In this document: positions 23,380-34,224 of the stretch, piece after piece
How positions within the stretch are numbered: position 1 is the first letter of the stretch
Layout: each line of letters starts with the position of its first letter
Assembly (NCBI GenBank): GCA_030704615.1
Contig: CM060732.1
Location: 62,911,053-62,975,052 of the forward strand
DNA length: 64,000 nucleotides
From: Takakia lepidozioides
Taxonomy: Eukaryota; Streptophyta; Takakiopsida; Takakiales; Takakiaceae
Direction: 5' to 3'
Program-made: the position numbers and the translations under genes
The notes under the pieces: generated by a model
Told to the model about the DNA's origin: nothing
The model's database searches: none
What the model saw: only the letters and a program-made list of their open reading frames with translations

Positions 23380-25136
23380 CAAGTGGCTGTTTTCTTCTGA
23401 AATATGGAGGACGATTAAGGCATCGTTGACGATGCCTTATTCTGGCCTGTAAAATGTACGTAGAGGCATGGTTTGAGGCAGAGATGAACATGATTAGGGG
23501 TGGATAGTCTGCCTAGTGAGGGGACGTTCGAAACCAAAAATATGAATGGTATTAAGGCATCACCGACGATGCCTTAATCTGGAGTGAAAACCTAGTTTTG
23601 ATTGGACTTTCAAGCAGAGATGAAGAGGATCCAAGGTGGAGAGTATCAAAATTCAGTGGCTGTTTTAAACAGAAATAAGGAGGCAGATTAAGGCATCGTT
23701 GACAACACCTTAATCTGGCCTGTCAAATACACTTTTCATGCATACTTTGAAGCAGATCTGAACAGGATTAGTGGTGGGTAGTCTGCACTTTGAGGGATGT
23801 CTTGAAAATAAATGAAGATGCGAATTAAGGCATCGTTGACGATACCTTAATCTGGAGTGTAAAATCTGTTTCTGGGGATACTATGAAACAGAGAGGAACA
23901 CGATCTGGGGTGGAGAATATGCTCATTGAAGGGCTGTTTTACATATAAACAAGGAGGCAGATTAAAGGCATCGTTGACGATACCTTAATGTGGAGTGTAA
24001 AATCTGTTTCTGGGGATACTATGAAACAGAGAGGAACACAATCAGGGGTTGAGAATATGCTCATTGGAGGGCTGTTTTAAACATAAACAAGGAGGCAGAT
24101 TAAGGCATCGTTGACGACACCTTAATCTGGCCTGTCAAATACACTTTTTCAGGTATACTTTGAAGCAAATATGAACAGGATTAGTGGTGGGTAATCTGCA
24201 CTTTGAGGGATGTCTAGAACATAAATGAAGATGCGAATTAAGGTATCGTTGACGATACCTTAATCTGGAGTGTAAAATCTGTTTCTGGGGATACTATGAA
24301 ATAGAGAAGAACTCGATCAGGGGTGGAGAACATGCTTATTGAAGGGTTGTTTTAAATACAATCAAGGAGGCAGATTAAGGCATCATTGACAATACCTTAA
24401 TGTGGAGTGTAAAATCTGTTTCTGGGGATACTATGAAACAGAGAGGAACACGATCAAGGGTTGAGAATATGCTCATTGGGGGGCTGTTTTAAATATAAAC
24501 AAGGACGCAGATTAAGGCATCGTTGACGATGCCTTAATCTGAAGTGTAAAATCTGTTTCTAGGGATACTATGAAACAGAGAGGAACACGATCAGGGGAGG
24601 GGAATATGCTCATAGAAGGGTTGTTTTAAATATAAACAAGGAGGCAGATTAAGACATCGTTAACGACACCTTAATCTGGCCTGTCAAATACACTTTTCAG
24701 GCATACTTTGAAGCAAATATGAACATGATTATTGGTGGATAGTCTGCACTTTGAGGGATGTCTAGAACATAATTGAAGATGCGAATTAAGGCATCGTTGA
24801 CGATACCTTAATCTGGAGTGTATAAACTGGACTTCAATTCATAGAGGAAGAGGATGGGGTGTGGAGAGTAGTCACATTGAATGAGTGTTTCAAACAGAAA
24901 AAAAGAGGCAGATTAAGGCATCGTTGACGACACCTTATTTTGTCCTGTCAAATACACATTGATGCTTACTTTGAATCGGAGAGGAACAGTGTCATGGGTC
25001 CAGAGTGTGACGACAGACGACAGCTTGATCTATGATGTATACTTTGAAGCATATGAAGTGTATTTTTCAATAGGTGGGCGTATTTAGAAGCAGGGAGGAA
25101 GAGTCATAATAAGGCATTGCTGACGACACCTTAATA
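23380..25136. repeat. Tandem array of about 137-bp units, each with a 28-bp palindrome
   Basis: Palindromes start at 23414, 23551, 23687, 23824, 23961, 24099, 24237, 24374, 24511, 24648, 24785, 24912 and 25108. Spacing is 136-138 bp for the first ten intervals, then 127 and 196. The consensus has arms ATTAAGGCATCGT and ACGATGCCTTAAT around TG. Between palindromes two alternating spacer types recur (for example GGATACTATGAAACAGAGAG and ATACTTTGAAGCA). Compensating changes occur: 24237 has GGTATCGT / ACGATACC. The array ends about 30 bp before the ParB-like gene. Confidence 0.9.
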
Positions 25137-25166
25137 GTGGTCTGAATCTGTTGTGGGAAAACACAA

Positions 25167-28100
25167 ATGAATGCAGAAAAAAAGGAAGAAGGCGGGGAAA
25201 GCCAGCCTGCACAGGAGACATCTGTTCCTGATACTCAAGATGAAGACCCATCTGACAATTACGAAGATAAAGTGCATTCATTGATGTATACCTCCAAGGT
25301 AAACTCCAGGAAGGTCATAAATTCCATGGAAGTTCGGGACAACACTCTTATGATTCCCTTATGTAGGATGATTTCCATGCCTGCCGTTTGTCCAGCCCTG
25401 CATCATGATATCAAGAAGCTACACGGTGATTTCATCCACGGGTACATGAAGGGCTCCGCAATTTTTTACGTTTCAGTGACAGACATCCAGGGATCAGAAA
25501 AACTGGTTGACGAAGAGATTATGGCCGGTTGGGACCCGCTTTGGAATGAGGTGAATTCGGAGTTTGAGGCAGAGCTTTCCCAGAACCCATCTCACATGCA
25601 GTACATGGGGAAGATGTTCTTCGTATGGGATGGTAATCACCGTTTGGTTGCCTGGATGGAATATATCACGAGAATGTATGCCGACAACAAAGACTGACAC
25701 CACCGAGTTCTGTCAATGGTTTTGGATCCACAAGGCAAAATAACCCAACTTCTGACTGTCATGCACGATGTCAACAAGTAAGTCTTGTTTTGTTTTCCTC
25801 TTTGTGAACTACATTTCTGTCCCTCGGTTCAAGATTCTTGTACTCATTTGTTTTCAATGCAAGGGCACGGAGACATCACACGTCACCATGAACATAGTGC
25901 ATACATTGTTTCGGATGCAAAGTATAGGAGTCATGCCGTTGGAAACATTCTCCAACGTCTTGTCTGCGGAGACACTGAAGAAATGCCAGACATCAAGAAG
26001 TCTGAAACTTGGTACAATATGACGAGGGAAGCTTTCCTCGAGTACTTGTACGTGGTAAGACTAGTCCCTTGACTGTTTTGAGTTTTCTTTCATTTTTGGT
26101 TTGAAGTTGTCCCTACATGGCCTGAGATGTAATAATAGGCCACCGTTCTTGTGTCACAGCAAGAAATTGCAGATGCTGGAGAGCGAGCGAAGCTAGAGTA
26201 TTATGCCACTACTCCGGAGGAAGAGAGAACAGCAAATGGGGTGGAGACCAAAATGAAAGATGAGATGGATACGGCAAGGAAAAACCTCAAAAGTGCGTTT
26301 GACAAGAACATACGAATTGCTGACCCTGGGCTAGGAAGGGGGTTTCTAGAGCAGATTCGGATACACTGGAACAAGCCCACCAAGCCTGAGATGACACATG
26401 AAAAGATCCACCGTCTGTTGATTTCTATGGTTGAGCCGGCTCAAAAAGTGAGGTGGCTCGAAATCTGGAACTCCGATCCAATCGTCCGGGACACAAACAA
26501 TTTCCCAAAACCGCATAGGGACCCTGAGACAGGAGTGGTGTCACCAGTGAGCGACCGTGCATTTGAGACATGGTTGCACAAAGCCACCTTATGGAGCCAA
26601 GTAAGCCAAACGTTCCACATTGTTCGCAATGACTTCATTGTTTTTATGGTTGAACCACTGGAGATATGGTCGTTCTTTTTGCAGCTGGAGAAGCGGGCCA
26701 TTGAAACATTGGAGAAGTCACTACTAGACTACAAAATCACCATGACATCTCCCAACATCAAGTTTGAGTCCTACGTTCGTAAATGGAGAAGAGAGCTCTG
26801 GAAGTATGCATTTTTCCGGGAGTTCGAGAAGGAGGGAGGGATTCTTTGATCTAAAGATTTCGATCATCAGTACAACGGCGAGGAGGCAATGAAACGTCTG
26901 CTGTACAGGTGTGTGCACTGACTCAATTCTCTTTCTGTGAGGGGGAAATTAAGGTGTCGTCAATGACACCTTAATTTGCACATTATAGGTATGCCCATAT
27001 CCTGCTTACAGTGGACCTTCTGGGACTTTCATCCTGTAAGGGGGTTTGATTTAAGGTGGCCTCAATCTCTGCACCTCTGTCCTTACTTTCAATTGCAATG
27101 CAGTCTTGTGCAGTTCTGTATTGTGTCATTCTCTTGTTTGATTGTTATTTGAGAGATGGAATTAAGGTGTCGTTGACGATACCTTAAATCCATGCCCTCT
27201 TGGGATGAGTTTGCCATGAAGGGGGTTCTTACATGGTCTGATTGTTTGGAAAATTAGCAACATCAGTTATGGAGTCATGCCTCTTAGTGCCTGGATTAAG
27301 ATGTCGTTGACGACACCTTAATCCTTAGAGTGAAATGCAGCCATTTATGGCAGTTCAATGGCCATTTCTGTTGCGTTCAAGGAAACTCTCTAAGCGGGAT
27401 GGTCTTATTGTCTGCAGGTACTTTCGCTTTGTTCTTATTCTGAAGAACACATTGAGTGAGGATCCAGACTTCATTCGTGGATGGGCGAACCCAAACGATG
27501 AAACCACAATGTACACTGCTGGCATTGTGAAGGATTGGGGTCGGGCACATTACCATGACTGTGGGTGGTATGTGAATTGCCCCAGAGCTTCGACTCCCTG
27601 GGAGGAGAATGTCATGAGGAATCAGAACGAAAACGCAGATTCACTGGCCCCCCGGACAAATGAGGAGTTGCAGCAAAGAGCCTTGGCGCTACTGAATAAG
27701 AAAGAGCCTACAAAACCGGCCACCCCTACTGACGGCAAGAAGAAAAAGAAGGGGAAACAGATAGTGGAGGCTTCAGTGGCTGCTGGGGCTGCTGGGGAAG
27801 CAATGGCAGACCTTGCTGACATTGTTGGGCTAGCTGGGGGTTCTATTGATTTGACTGTGCAATCTGCCAAGAAACAGCAGACACAGGTCGCCATCACATC
27901 CACCGCGGTAGATCGGCGCAGTACACACATAGCAAAGAAACGCCTTTACGAAGCACGGCTGTGTGTGTCCATGGTGGTGGCCCCGCACTTCCAGCGTAAA
28001 ACAGCCAACGATGGAGTCAAGAAAGTCCACTTTCGTGGGTGTCAAGTCACCTACATGGGACCATCTGTGCTCTTTCCTCACCATGGTGAGCACGCCACAT

Positions 28101-29258
28101 CTATCGTACTCTGGTCATTTTTGTTGCATTGTTGGGGGAGCGTAGGTGGTGCATTAAGGTGTCGTCAACGACATCTTAATATGGGAGGTACAACGGATCA
28201 CTAGTTCGGGTGTTTCCACTGCAATTTGTCAATCTCATTCGATTGCCTGTCCTCATTTTAGGTGACCAGGACGCCATGTTGGGTGAATGGAGTGCAGCAG
28301 CCCTACGCGACAGATCTTGTCATCCTTGACATCCCAGATGGGCTTCCAGTGCCTGATATCATTCCCACAGATGTGACTCCAGCCTGGAATGCTCATAATC
28401 CACTTTACTGGCAGTGGGCCTTCTCTTTCAGCAACAAGTTTCTGTCTGACGCTGGGTCGCTTTTGATACAGGGTGAGGACATGGCATCCCGCCGGATGCG
28501 TCACATCTACATGAAGTCCTCGGGGTTCAAAATCCGCAAAATTTGGACCTGTGTCAATACCCTGCCACTATCTAGTGCAGAGTTTCCCGGGCAGAAGGTA
28601 CTCGCCTGGGCTTTGTTGTGTGTTATTGTTTCGTGAAATTTCTCTTCACAACGTTTCTAACATTGGTGCTGCTGCAGACACATGTGTTCAAGGCCATTTG
28701 TCTTGCTCAAATTCGGCCAGACACCACTCTTGCTCATGTTGGCCATTTCGACGTTTGGGAAGGGGGGCTTCACATAGACCCGGAATGCGACCCTGTGGAA
28801 TCCGATGTTATCCACAACTATGTGGACTCCTCGCAGACATTGAAAAAAACTGGTGGCATTCCATGACGAGGTGCTCGGGAGAAGTCACCTGCTTTCATGC
28901 AGTTTTTGATCGAGACATGCAGCCGGCATGGTGGGAAAGTGGTGGACCTGTCCATGGGTACAGTTTGGTGCCCAATCAAATTCCATTTCTTGGGTGCACT
29001 TCTTTGCCTTCAGATTGTGCTTCTTACTTTGTTTCGTGGATCCATTTCCACTGTTGCAGGGGCTTCCTTCCATGCATGCAAGTATGCAGGCAGGCATTTT
29101 TTTGGGATGGAGGGGGACGAGCAGCTCTACTCTCAAGTCATCGCACCTTTGTCTGGGGGTTCATCGCATTCGACCCAGACTGAGAACATTGTTGTGGAGC
29201 AGGATCTGCAAGAGCCCGATGCTCTGGATGTTGATTCCGATTTCTCATGTGAGTAAGT
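25167..29258 (+). pseudogene. ParB-like / N4-N6 DNA methyltransferase-like gene of the MULE, with TGA stops
   Basis: Exon 1 (25167-25777) starts MNAEKKEEGG and contains FFVWDGNHRLVAW, like the DGxHR core of ParB/sulfiredoxin-fold domains. Further blocks are about 25868-26055, 26158-26600, 26685-26907, 27418-28086, 28262-28596, 28679-28962 and 29060-29258. Near the end come VILDIPDG in the position of the DPPY motif, HVFKAICLAQ, GHFDVWE, VVDLSMG and ASFHACKYAGRHFFGMEGD. The last resembles the SAM-binding motif of N4/N6 methyltransferases with motif IV before motif I. DIPD lacks the catalytic DPPY, so methylation activity is doubtful. In-frame TGA occurs at 25695, 26847 and 28863, and frame changes near 25985. 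Some junction phases disagree. Confidence 0.6.
26946..28179. repeat. Palindromes within introns of the ParB-like gene
   Basis: Copies at about 26946-26976, 27159-27188, 27294-27323 and 28152-28180 keep the ATTAAGGTGTCGT / ACGACACCTTAAT arms. All four fall in inferred introns and none in coding blocks. Two of them have a TCAAC (inverted) centre. Confidence 0.8.
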
Positions 29259-29879
29259 GCTAGTTCAGTTGTGGCAATTCACTGACATGACGGCGCATCC
29301 TTCCATTTCCATCCTTCCTGCACAAGTTGGGCCAGCTGAATGTATATGGACTTACATTGTTTGTTTGTGTGTACAGGAGCCCAAGGTCGCCACGGTTCCT
29401 CCCTTTCTTTGCTAACCCACAATTTTTCCCAAATCCGAAAGCAGATTTTAAATTGCCATGTTATGCGGAGGCTGTAGCTTCGGAATATAGTCTCCTCTCT
29501 TCTCCCCTTGGTTTGCTTTTAAACAGAGAGGGTTTTGTGCAAAGCAGGTCAATCAAGTCATATTGAGGACTTGATCACGGACCTGGAAGTATATGCAGTG
29601 GCATGATGACCTTGCTGAACAGTTCTGCCTTCGTTTTGGACGCCGACTCCAGTAGCACAAAATATTCTTCGTCGGAATTAATCTTCAGTTCTTAAACAAT
29701 TTACTTTGAAGCACCAAATGGTCTCTCCACCTTCTTTGCAACTGTGTGTCAGCAACTATGTCGACTTCTGATTGCTGATGAAAGGACAATCACAACCCTC
29801 ACCAGTGGGCAAAAGTTCAGTGTAGAGGTAGGGGGATTTAGCAACCACTACTCAAAAATGCATCTTAGTTTTGCATTCA
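29259..29879. other. No gene supported; 3' flank of the ParB-like gene
   Basis: Only short frames without family resemblance occur (for example 29327-29566). This is probably the 3' untranslated or subterminal sequence of the MULE. Confidence 0.4.
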
Positions 29880-30123
29880 TCTACAAACTATATTCATCCA
29901 TGTACCATTCGTCAAACATCCTTTCATCCCCCGTTCATCCCCCGTTCATCCATCGTTCATCCATAACGATGAATGACGTATGCATGATACACAACCCGCA
30001 GTAATAGGTCCTCTAGGCCGAATAGGTGTCCGCGGTTATAGGTGAGCACATGCAGATCCGTGAGCAGAATTCTGTTCACGGAATTTTCTGCTCATTGAAT
30101 CTGCTCACGGTTTAGCAATCCCC
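29880..30123 (-). repeat. Right terminal/subterminal repeat region of the MULE
   Basis: Read on minus from 30123: GGGGATTGCTAAACCGTGAG, then two more TGAGCAGA/TGAACAGA units and CTATAACCGCGGACACC. Next is a cluster of ATGGATGAAC/GGGGGATGAAC repeats at about 29925-29975. It mirrors the left end block by block. Confidence 0.7.
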
Positions 30124-30132
30124 TACTGGAAG
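30124..30132. repeat. Target site duplication, right copy (TACTGGAAG)
   Basis: Identical to 9385-9393 and directly outside the right inverted repeat. Confidence 0.7.
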
Positions 30133-31906
30133 AAACTACTTAAGTGCACGGACCAAGGATATGTGCACCTCTATTGGTCTAAAAGACACATTTACTAACA
30201 AGGCTGGGAGAAATGTTGGTGTGACGAGGTAACATGAATTGTTGTCAATTCAACAATAAATAAATGTTTCCACACTGAGAATTGTTTGTAGATTGATTAA
30301 TGGTCAAAGTGTATAGGTTCTTTTTGTATGTTGATGCAATTTTTCTAATGTAACTGTTGCCTACAAGATTTTGGATCCTAGACTGATGTGTGGATCTTAT
30401 GGTACATTATACATATTGAATTCTAGTGGCGCTCTTGCAGAACAACCATGACTGTTATAGGACATCGTGACTTTGAGGTATGATAGAGAGTTTTAATATA
30501 CAGGGAATGGTTCCAGATGGAGGAATTGACGAGCTTCTAATTATGGAGATTCCTCTGACAAGAGTCACGCAACATCAGTCAAGAGCGACGATTATTTTGT
30601 AGATGACCTTCCATCAATATTCACCACCACAAATATATCGGATCAGATTCATGCACCATCGACACCATCTACTTTTGTGGAAGCTTGTCTATCTATGGGT
30701 CCAACATATCCCGGTTGAAGAGACTTTTTTTGCATCAACTGACGATATCAACCTTAAAGGCTACAAATCATGATAAGACTAGTTGCAACAATTACGGATC
30801 TGAAGTATCGCAAGATGTTTCAGCACCACCACTCGTAGTCAAGGCACAAAATGAAATGGAGCTTAAGAATGCCAATATGTGGGGTGACGATGATTTTTGG
30901 TTTGATATTCCATTATTGAAAGAAGTAGATGATGCACTTTTCAAGTACCGTGACAAATGTGACAAACTGAAAGTGGAGTTGGGTATTACATCCTTGGTCA
31001 CCAACAACAGCTCAAAAACCACTTCCAAAATCTAATACTTATATACTGCAATATTACATTGAATATAACTGATCCATCCACCGCTGCACAACTATTGAAA
31101 GACCTCACTAGGTAGGACTACTGGAGCTTAGCTGATTTGATTTGGACTATGTGGACAAAATTTGGTACATATGCCCTTGTTGGTAGCACACTAATGCCAG
31201 CCTCTTAGGCTAGGTTGGACATTTGCTTTGCAATTTAGTTATGGTTTCTGATTTTGCTTTTACACATGCTAAATGGCTCCTTAATGTCTCATGGAACTTG
31301 GGAGGGATCGAACAGACTTTACTTTTTAAGGACCTTTTGTGAAGATCCAGTACACAATGGAAATGACCCTCTTAATTGGTTTGTGCCAGAACTCACAAAA
31401 CATTGAATTTGAAGTAGAGTTTATGATGATTTTGTGTCTCTCGTAAAATTGTCGAAAACATTATGTCTCGTTAGAACCATCCGTTCCATGATTCGGAAGA
31501 TAGACCTTCCCTTCCGTGAAACGGAAGGTGTTCTTGAGATACATGCACTTGGCGTCCGGTCCGGAAGGCCACATCCTAGCAGGGCATTCCCTCAGCGGAG
31601 ATATGGTCAAAATACAAAGGGTGAAAAGCCAAAGGGTGTTATGTGAGGGGAACTGCCCCAGTCCAGGGCATTCACAGGCGGAAGCCCCATGGAAGTACCG
31701 ACTGCCCATGAATGTCCGTGGGCGGGGGCATTCCCCGACATGGCATCCGATTGGCCCACGTGTCGCTCAACCTGCCTCTGCACTGGGTTGAGCACCAGAA
31801 GATTGTGTGGAAGGTTTTACACGTGGCGCTTCATAGGCACTTCCGGCAGGTTGATCTGACATAGTTTACGACCTAAAAGAGAGTACTAAGGTTGTTTTAC
31901 AAATGC
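30133..31906. other. No gene supported; right flank of the MULE
   Basis: A 116-codon plus frame at 30685-31035 ends FWFDIPLLKEVDDALFKYRD and KCDKLKVELGI, acidic and possibly coiled-coil. I do not recognise it and it may be an exon or relic. A hairpin CCTTCCGT-GAA-ACGGAAGG lies near 31507-31529. The rest shows no gene. Confidence 0.35.
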
Positions 31907-32905
31907 AGATTGGGCAGGAGGTGCTAATAGTAGAAGATCTACTTCAAGTCATTGCTTTGTTGTATTAGGTGACGCTGTATCTTAGTCTAGCAAACGACAA
32001 ACTTCAATAGCTATTTTTTTAAGAGAAGCTGAGTACATGTCAGCTACACAAGCAACAAAAGAAGCTATTTGGTTGCGGACAACCCTTTTTTTAGGCGAAA
32101 AATAGCCAAAAAGCTACAAATAAAATATGGAGTTGACATAGTTATATAAAAATATGGGATCAAAATACTTTGTTGGAGCCAGCTACAGCTCTGTACATAG
32201 GGAGACGGAGCCAAAACGTTTCATTATCATATAGGCTTGGCGCCTTCAATTTTGGATCTCAATTTTGTAACTATAGCCAGATCTATACAGATACACCACT
32301 AGATATCGCAGAGTCTGCACTATGATGCCTCTATAAGCTCCCATGTAGTGCCTACATATACACCCGGCTCGTCTTATCATTTATTCCATTTATTCCAAGT
32401 AGCGTTCAAACCAGCCCTTTTTTTCCATATTCCAATATTGGAGCCACAAATTTTGTATCCTAAAAATCAGAGTGTTGCCCTCACAAATTTTTATTTGGTT
32501 TCACAGTTTGCCAAAACTCAAACCTGAATTGAAGTATTGTTGCCAGCCGTTGCACCACCAAAGTTTTTGAATATAATCGCCAATTCAGTTCCAAGGAGCC
32601 TGCTGACTGTAGCCACGTCTGTGAAACTTCAGAAATGAAAAAAGGGGCTGGTTGTAGAAGCTACTTATGGGGCACCTACAACCACACCTACAACTCTATG
32701 TTGTGACAATCGAAATTTGATTGCACCAAAACGCCGTTCGAGAACCTATTGAGATTCAACATCACTACATTTGGGAGGTTGTAGGCAAATGAAAAATTGA
32801 AGTGGGCTATTGCCCAATAAAAGACATGGTTGCTAATGTTTTGACAAAAAGCTTACCAAAGCCTAAGCACATCAAGTGTTCACTTGAACTTGGTGTTATT
32901 TTCCA
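31907..32905 (+). pseudogene. Ty1/copia RNase H relic, interrupted by an insertion
   Basis: DWAGGANSRRSTSSHCFV, then SSKRQTSIAIF and REAEYMSATQATKEAIWLRT (31907-32083), are typical of copia RNase H. After an interruption, LCCDNRNLIA, IEIQHHYIWE, IEVGYCPIKDMVANVLTKSL and PKPKHIKC (32695-32905) give the end of the domain. A TAG replaces Trp before SSKRQ, and a stop follows the HYIWE block. A purine-rich tract (AAGCTGGGGGGTGAAG, about 33140-33156) could be the 3' polypurine tract. Confidence 0.75.
32084..32689. mobile_element. 606-bp insertion splitting the copia relic
   Basis: Copia coding sequence stops at ACAAC (32079-32083) and resumes after ACAAC (32690-32694), as if with a 5-bp target duplication. 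The insert has no open frame of note and no obvious inverted termini. Several GGAGCC and CTACA blocks recur inside. Type unknown. Conserved copia residues are also missing at the join, so a deletion may have accompanied it. Confidence 0.4.
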
Positions 32906-33201
32906 AAGACATTGAAAGGTTGAGATTACAAGAACATCTCAATGAGAGAGAGGTTGAAAAACACCTCCAACAAATTTACAACTTGACTTGTTGAGAAAAT
33001 TAATAACTCTGAACTAAGAGAGCTTTGTCTTGAGGTTAAAGCTAGTCCCATTATGAGGTTACTTAACACATATAATAAAAATAGATGTAAATGTCAAATC
33101 ATTAGAGATTGTTTTTAGCCTAGCTAGAACTGCATAAGAAGCTGGGGGGTGAAGCCACAGATCAATTATTCTTGCTGTGTGCTTCTATGGTTGGATGGAG
33201 A

Positions 33202-33246
33202 GTGGATCCACAATCCACTGCCTTAATCCACTTGGCTACGTCCGCC
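33202..33246 (-). pseudogene. trnH-GUG: 5' half of plastid tRNA-His (GUG), relic
   Basis: Read on minus, 45 bases beginning GGCGGACGTAGCCAAGTGG match the acceptor, D-arm and anticodon arm of plastid trnH as I remember it. The GTG anticodon is present and the base after it is G instead of the usual A. The 3' half (TPsiC arm, acceptor) is absent, so it cannot be a working tRNA. It lies just past the end of the copia relic and is probably a fragment of plastid DNA in the nucleus. Confidence 0.7.
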
Positions 33247-33299
33247 CCGTCTTCTCAACAGCCATTTGGGTCTTGGGGCACTGTCAGATTTAACTAAAC

Positions 33300-33627
33300 T
33301 TATGCTGGTGCCTTTCTAGTCTCAACTCGTGCAATGCTGACACTTGCATCTCGGAGAGGATGCTCATGTTGAATGTGAAAAGCAACGGTGAGAATAGTTC
33401 CAATCATAGTCCAAGTTCTTGATCTCATTTTTTCCCAAGATTGTGTACTCTTGGACCATTGTCACTTTCCACCCCGAGCCCAGAATAGACACAAGCAAGT
33501 GTAAGGGTTCCATTCCATCACAGCCCAACTGCATCTCTTGGCCAGTTGCATAGATTGGGATTTGACTGTAGAAAAAGGATCAGTGAGAGGCACCATGCCC
33601 ATGTGGCACAACCCTGCCATCCTGCAG
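33300..33627 (-). pseudogene. Remnant of a PPR gene start and downstream sequence
   Basis: The typical junction TGCAG|GATGGCAGG occurs at about 33622-33633 on minus, giving MAGLCHMGMV and then unrelated sequence. About 300 bp below it align in inverse orientation with 60420-60730, including TCTATGCA.CTGGCCAAGAG and ACACAATCTTGGGAAAAA. The PPR body is lost. It is the partner of the relic at 60.1-60.7 kb. Confidence 0.55.
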
Positions 33628-33827
33628 TTTCCCAAAACTTACAGTTACCACGTTTACACTCATACATCTCAAATCTCCTAATAATTCAAAGAAAGACATC
33701 TTTGGAGGAGAGAGGCCCTGCTATCTTTCACAGGGCAGTGTACTATTGGTCAGCTAGACAAAAACTGTCCTAATACTCTTTCAGCTGCAACCATTAAATC
33801 TTCATCATCAAATGATACCTGACATTT

Positions 33828-34224
33828 TCAGAGGAGGTCCATGGGTACATTGATGTTAGAACCATCACTAGATTGTTCTTGTATCATCACAGCTAGCTCA
33901 GCCTTCACAGAGGAGGGTTTGACCAAGTCTAAATCCAAAGGGCCTTCCTGGTGTGCATAAGCCTGAAGTCTGGTGATCAATGGACTTTCCTGTAAAACTA
34001 TGTGTGTCTGACTGAGCAACCGATTTTCAACCACATGCTCCACAAAGACCAGGGCTACAACCACCAGAGTATTGAGAATCTCTCAATTACCAGGGGACAA
34101 CCTTGAACAACCTAGTTTCATGCCCTGAGTGAAGATAGCCTCACCTTATTCAACATGTTGTCCCACAACTTTGAAGGACCTGAAATGAATTCCTTCCAAA
34201 GATGTTCCATCCTTATTGCTTTCC
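33828..34224 (-). pseudogene. OSB PDF-motif exons, frameshifted copy
   Basis: Exon 34145-34224 follows TGCAG and reads KAIRMEHLWKEFISGPS and KLWDNMLNK to donor AAG|GTGAGG, the first half of a PDF motif. Exon 33828-33989 follows TTTTACAG. It has an extra base early (ESPLITRLQ instead of SPxSPDFR), and the PDFRLMHTRKALWI frame then meets TAG and TGA. The same insertion is found in the copy at 59715, so both descend from one duplicated copy. Confidence 0.65.

Larger units (their letters stand above)
9394..30123. mobile_element. Giant Mutator-like element (MULE), about 20.7 kb with nested insertion
   Basis: The left end reads GAGGGCAGCAAAGCCGTGAG. The right end, read on minus, is GGGGATTGCTAAACCGTGAG. 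Extending to 24 bases gives 17 identities without a gap. Both ends then carry inward-pointing CGTGAGCAGATTC-like repeats, a shared CCTATxxCCGxGGACxCC block, and clusters of ATGGATGAAC. The element is flanked by the 9-bp repeat TACTGGAAG. Inside are MULE transposase sequences with a SWIM zinc finger, matching the ends. The interior also holds palindrome arrays, a ParB/methyltransferase-like gene and a nested Ty3/gypsy element of roughly 9.5 kb, so the MULE itself would be near 11 kb. Stop codons in its genes suggest this copy is not autonomous. Confidence 0.75.

Noticed and set aside
23380-25136. Regularly spaced palindromic repeats looking like a CRISPR array
   Set aside because: The spacers are themselves conserved in two alternating types and are about 109 bp long, and the DNA is a plant nuclear genome with no cas genes. 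It is a tandem repeat.
28262-28962. Active N6-adenine methyltransferase
   Set aside because: The catalytic DPPY/DPPW motif is replaced by DIPD, and the reading frame holds a TGA at 28863, so activity cannot be claimed for this copy.
33202-33246. Functional tRNA-His gene
   Set aside because: Only the 5' half is present. The TPsiC arm and 3' acceptor strand are missing.
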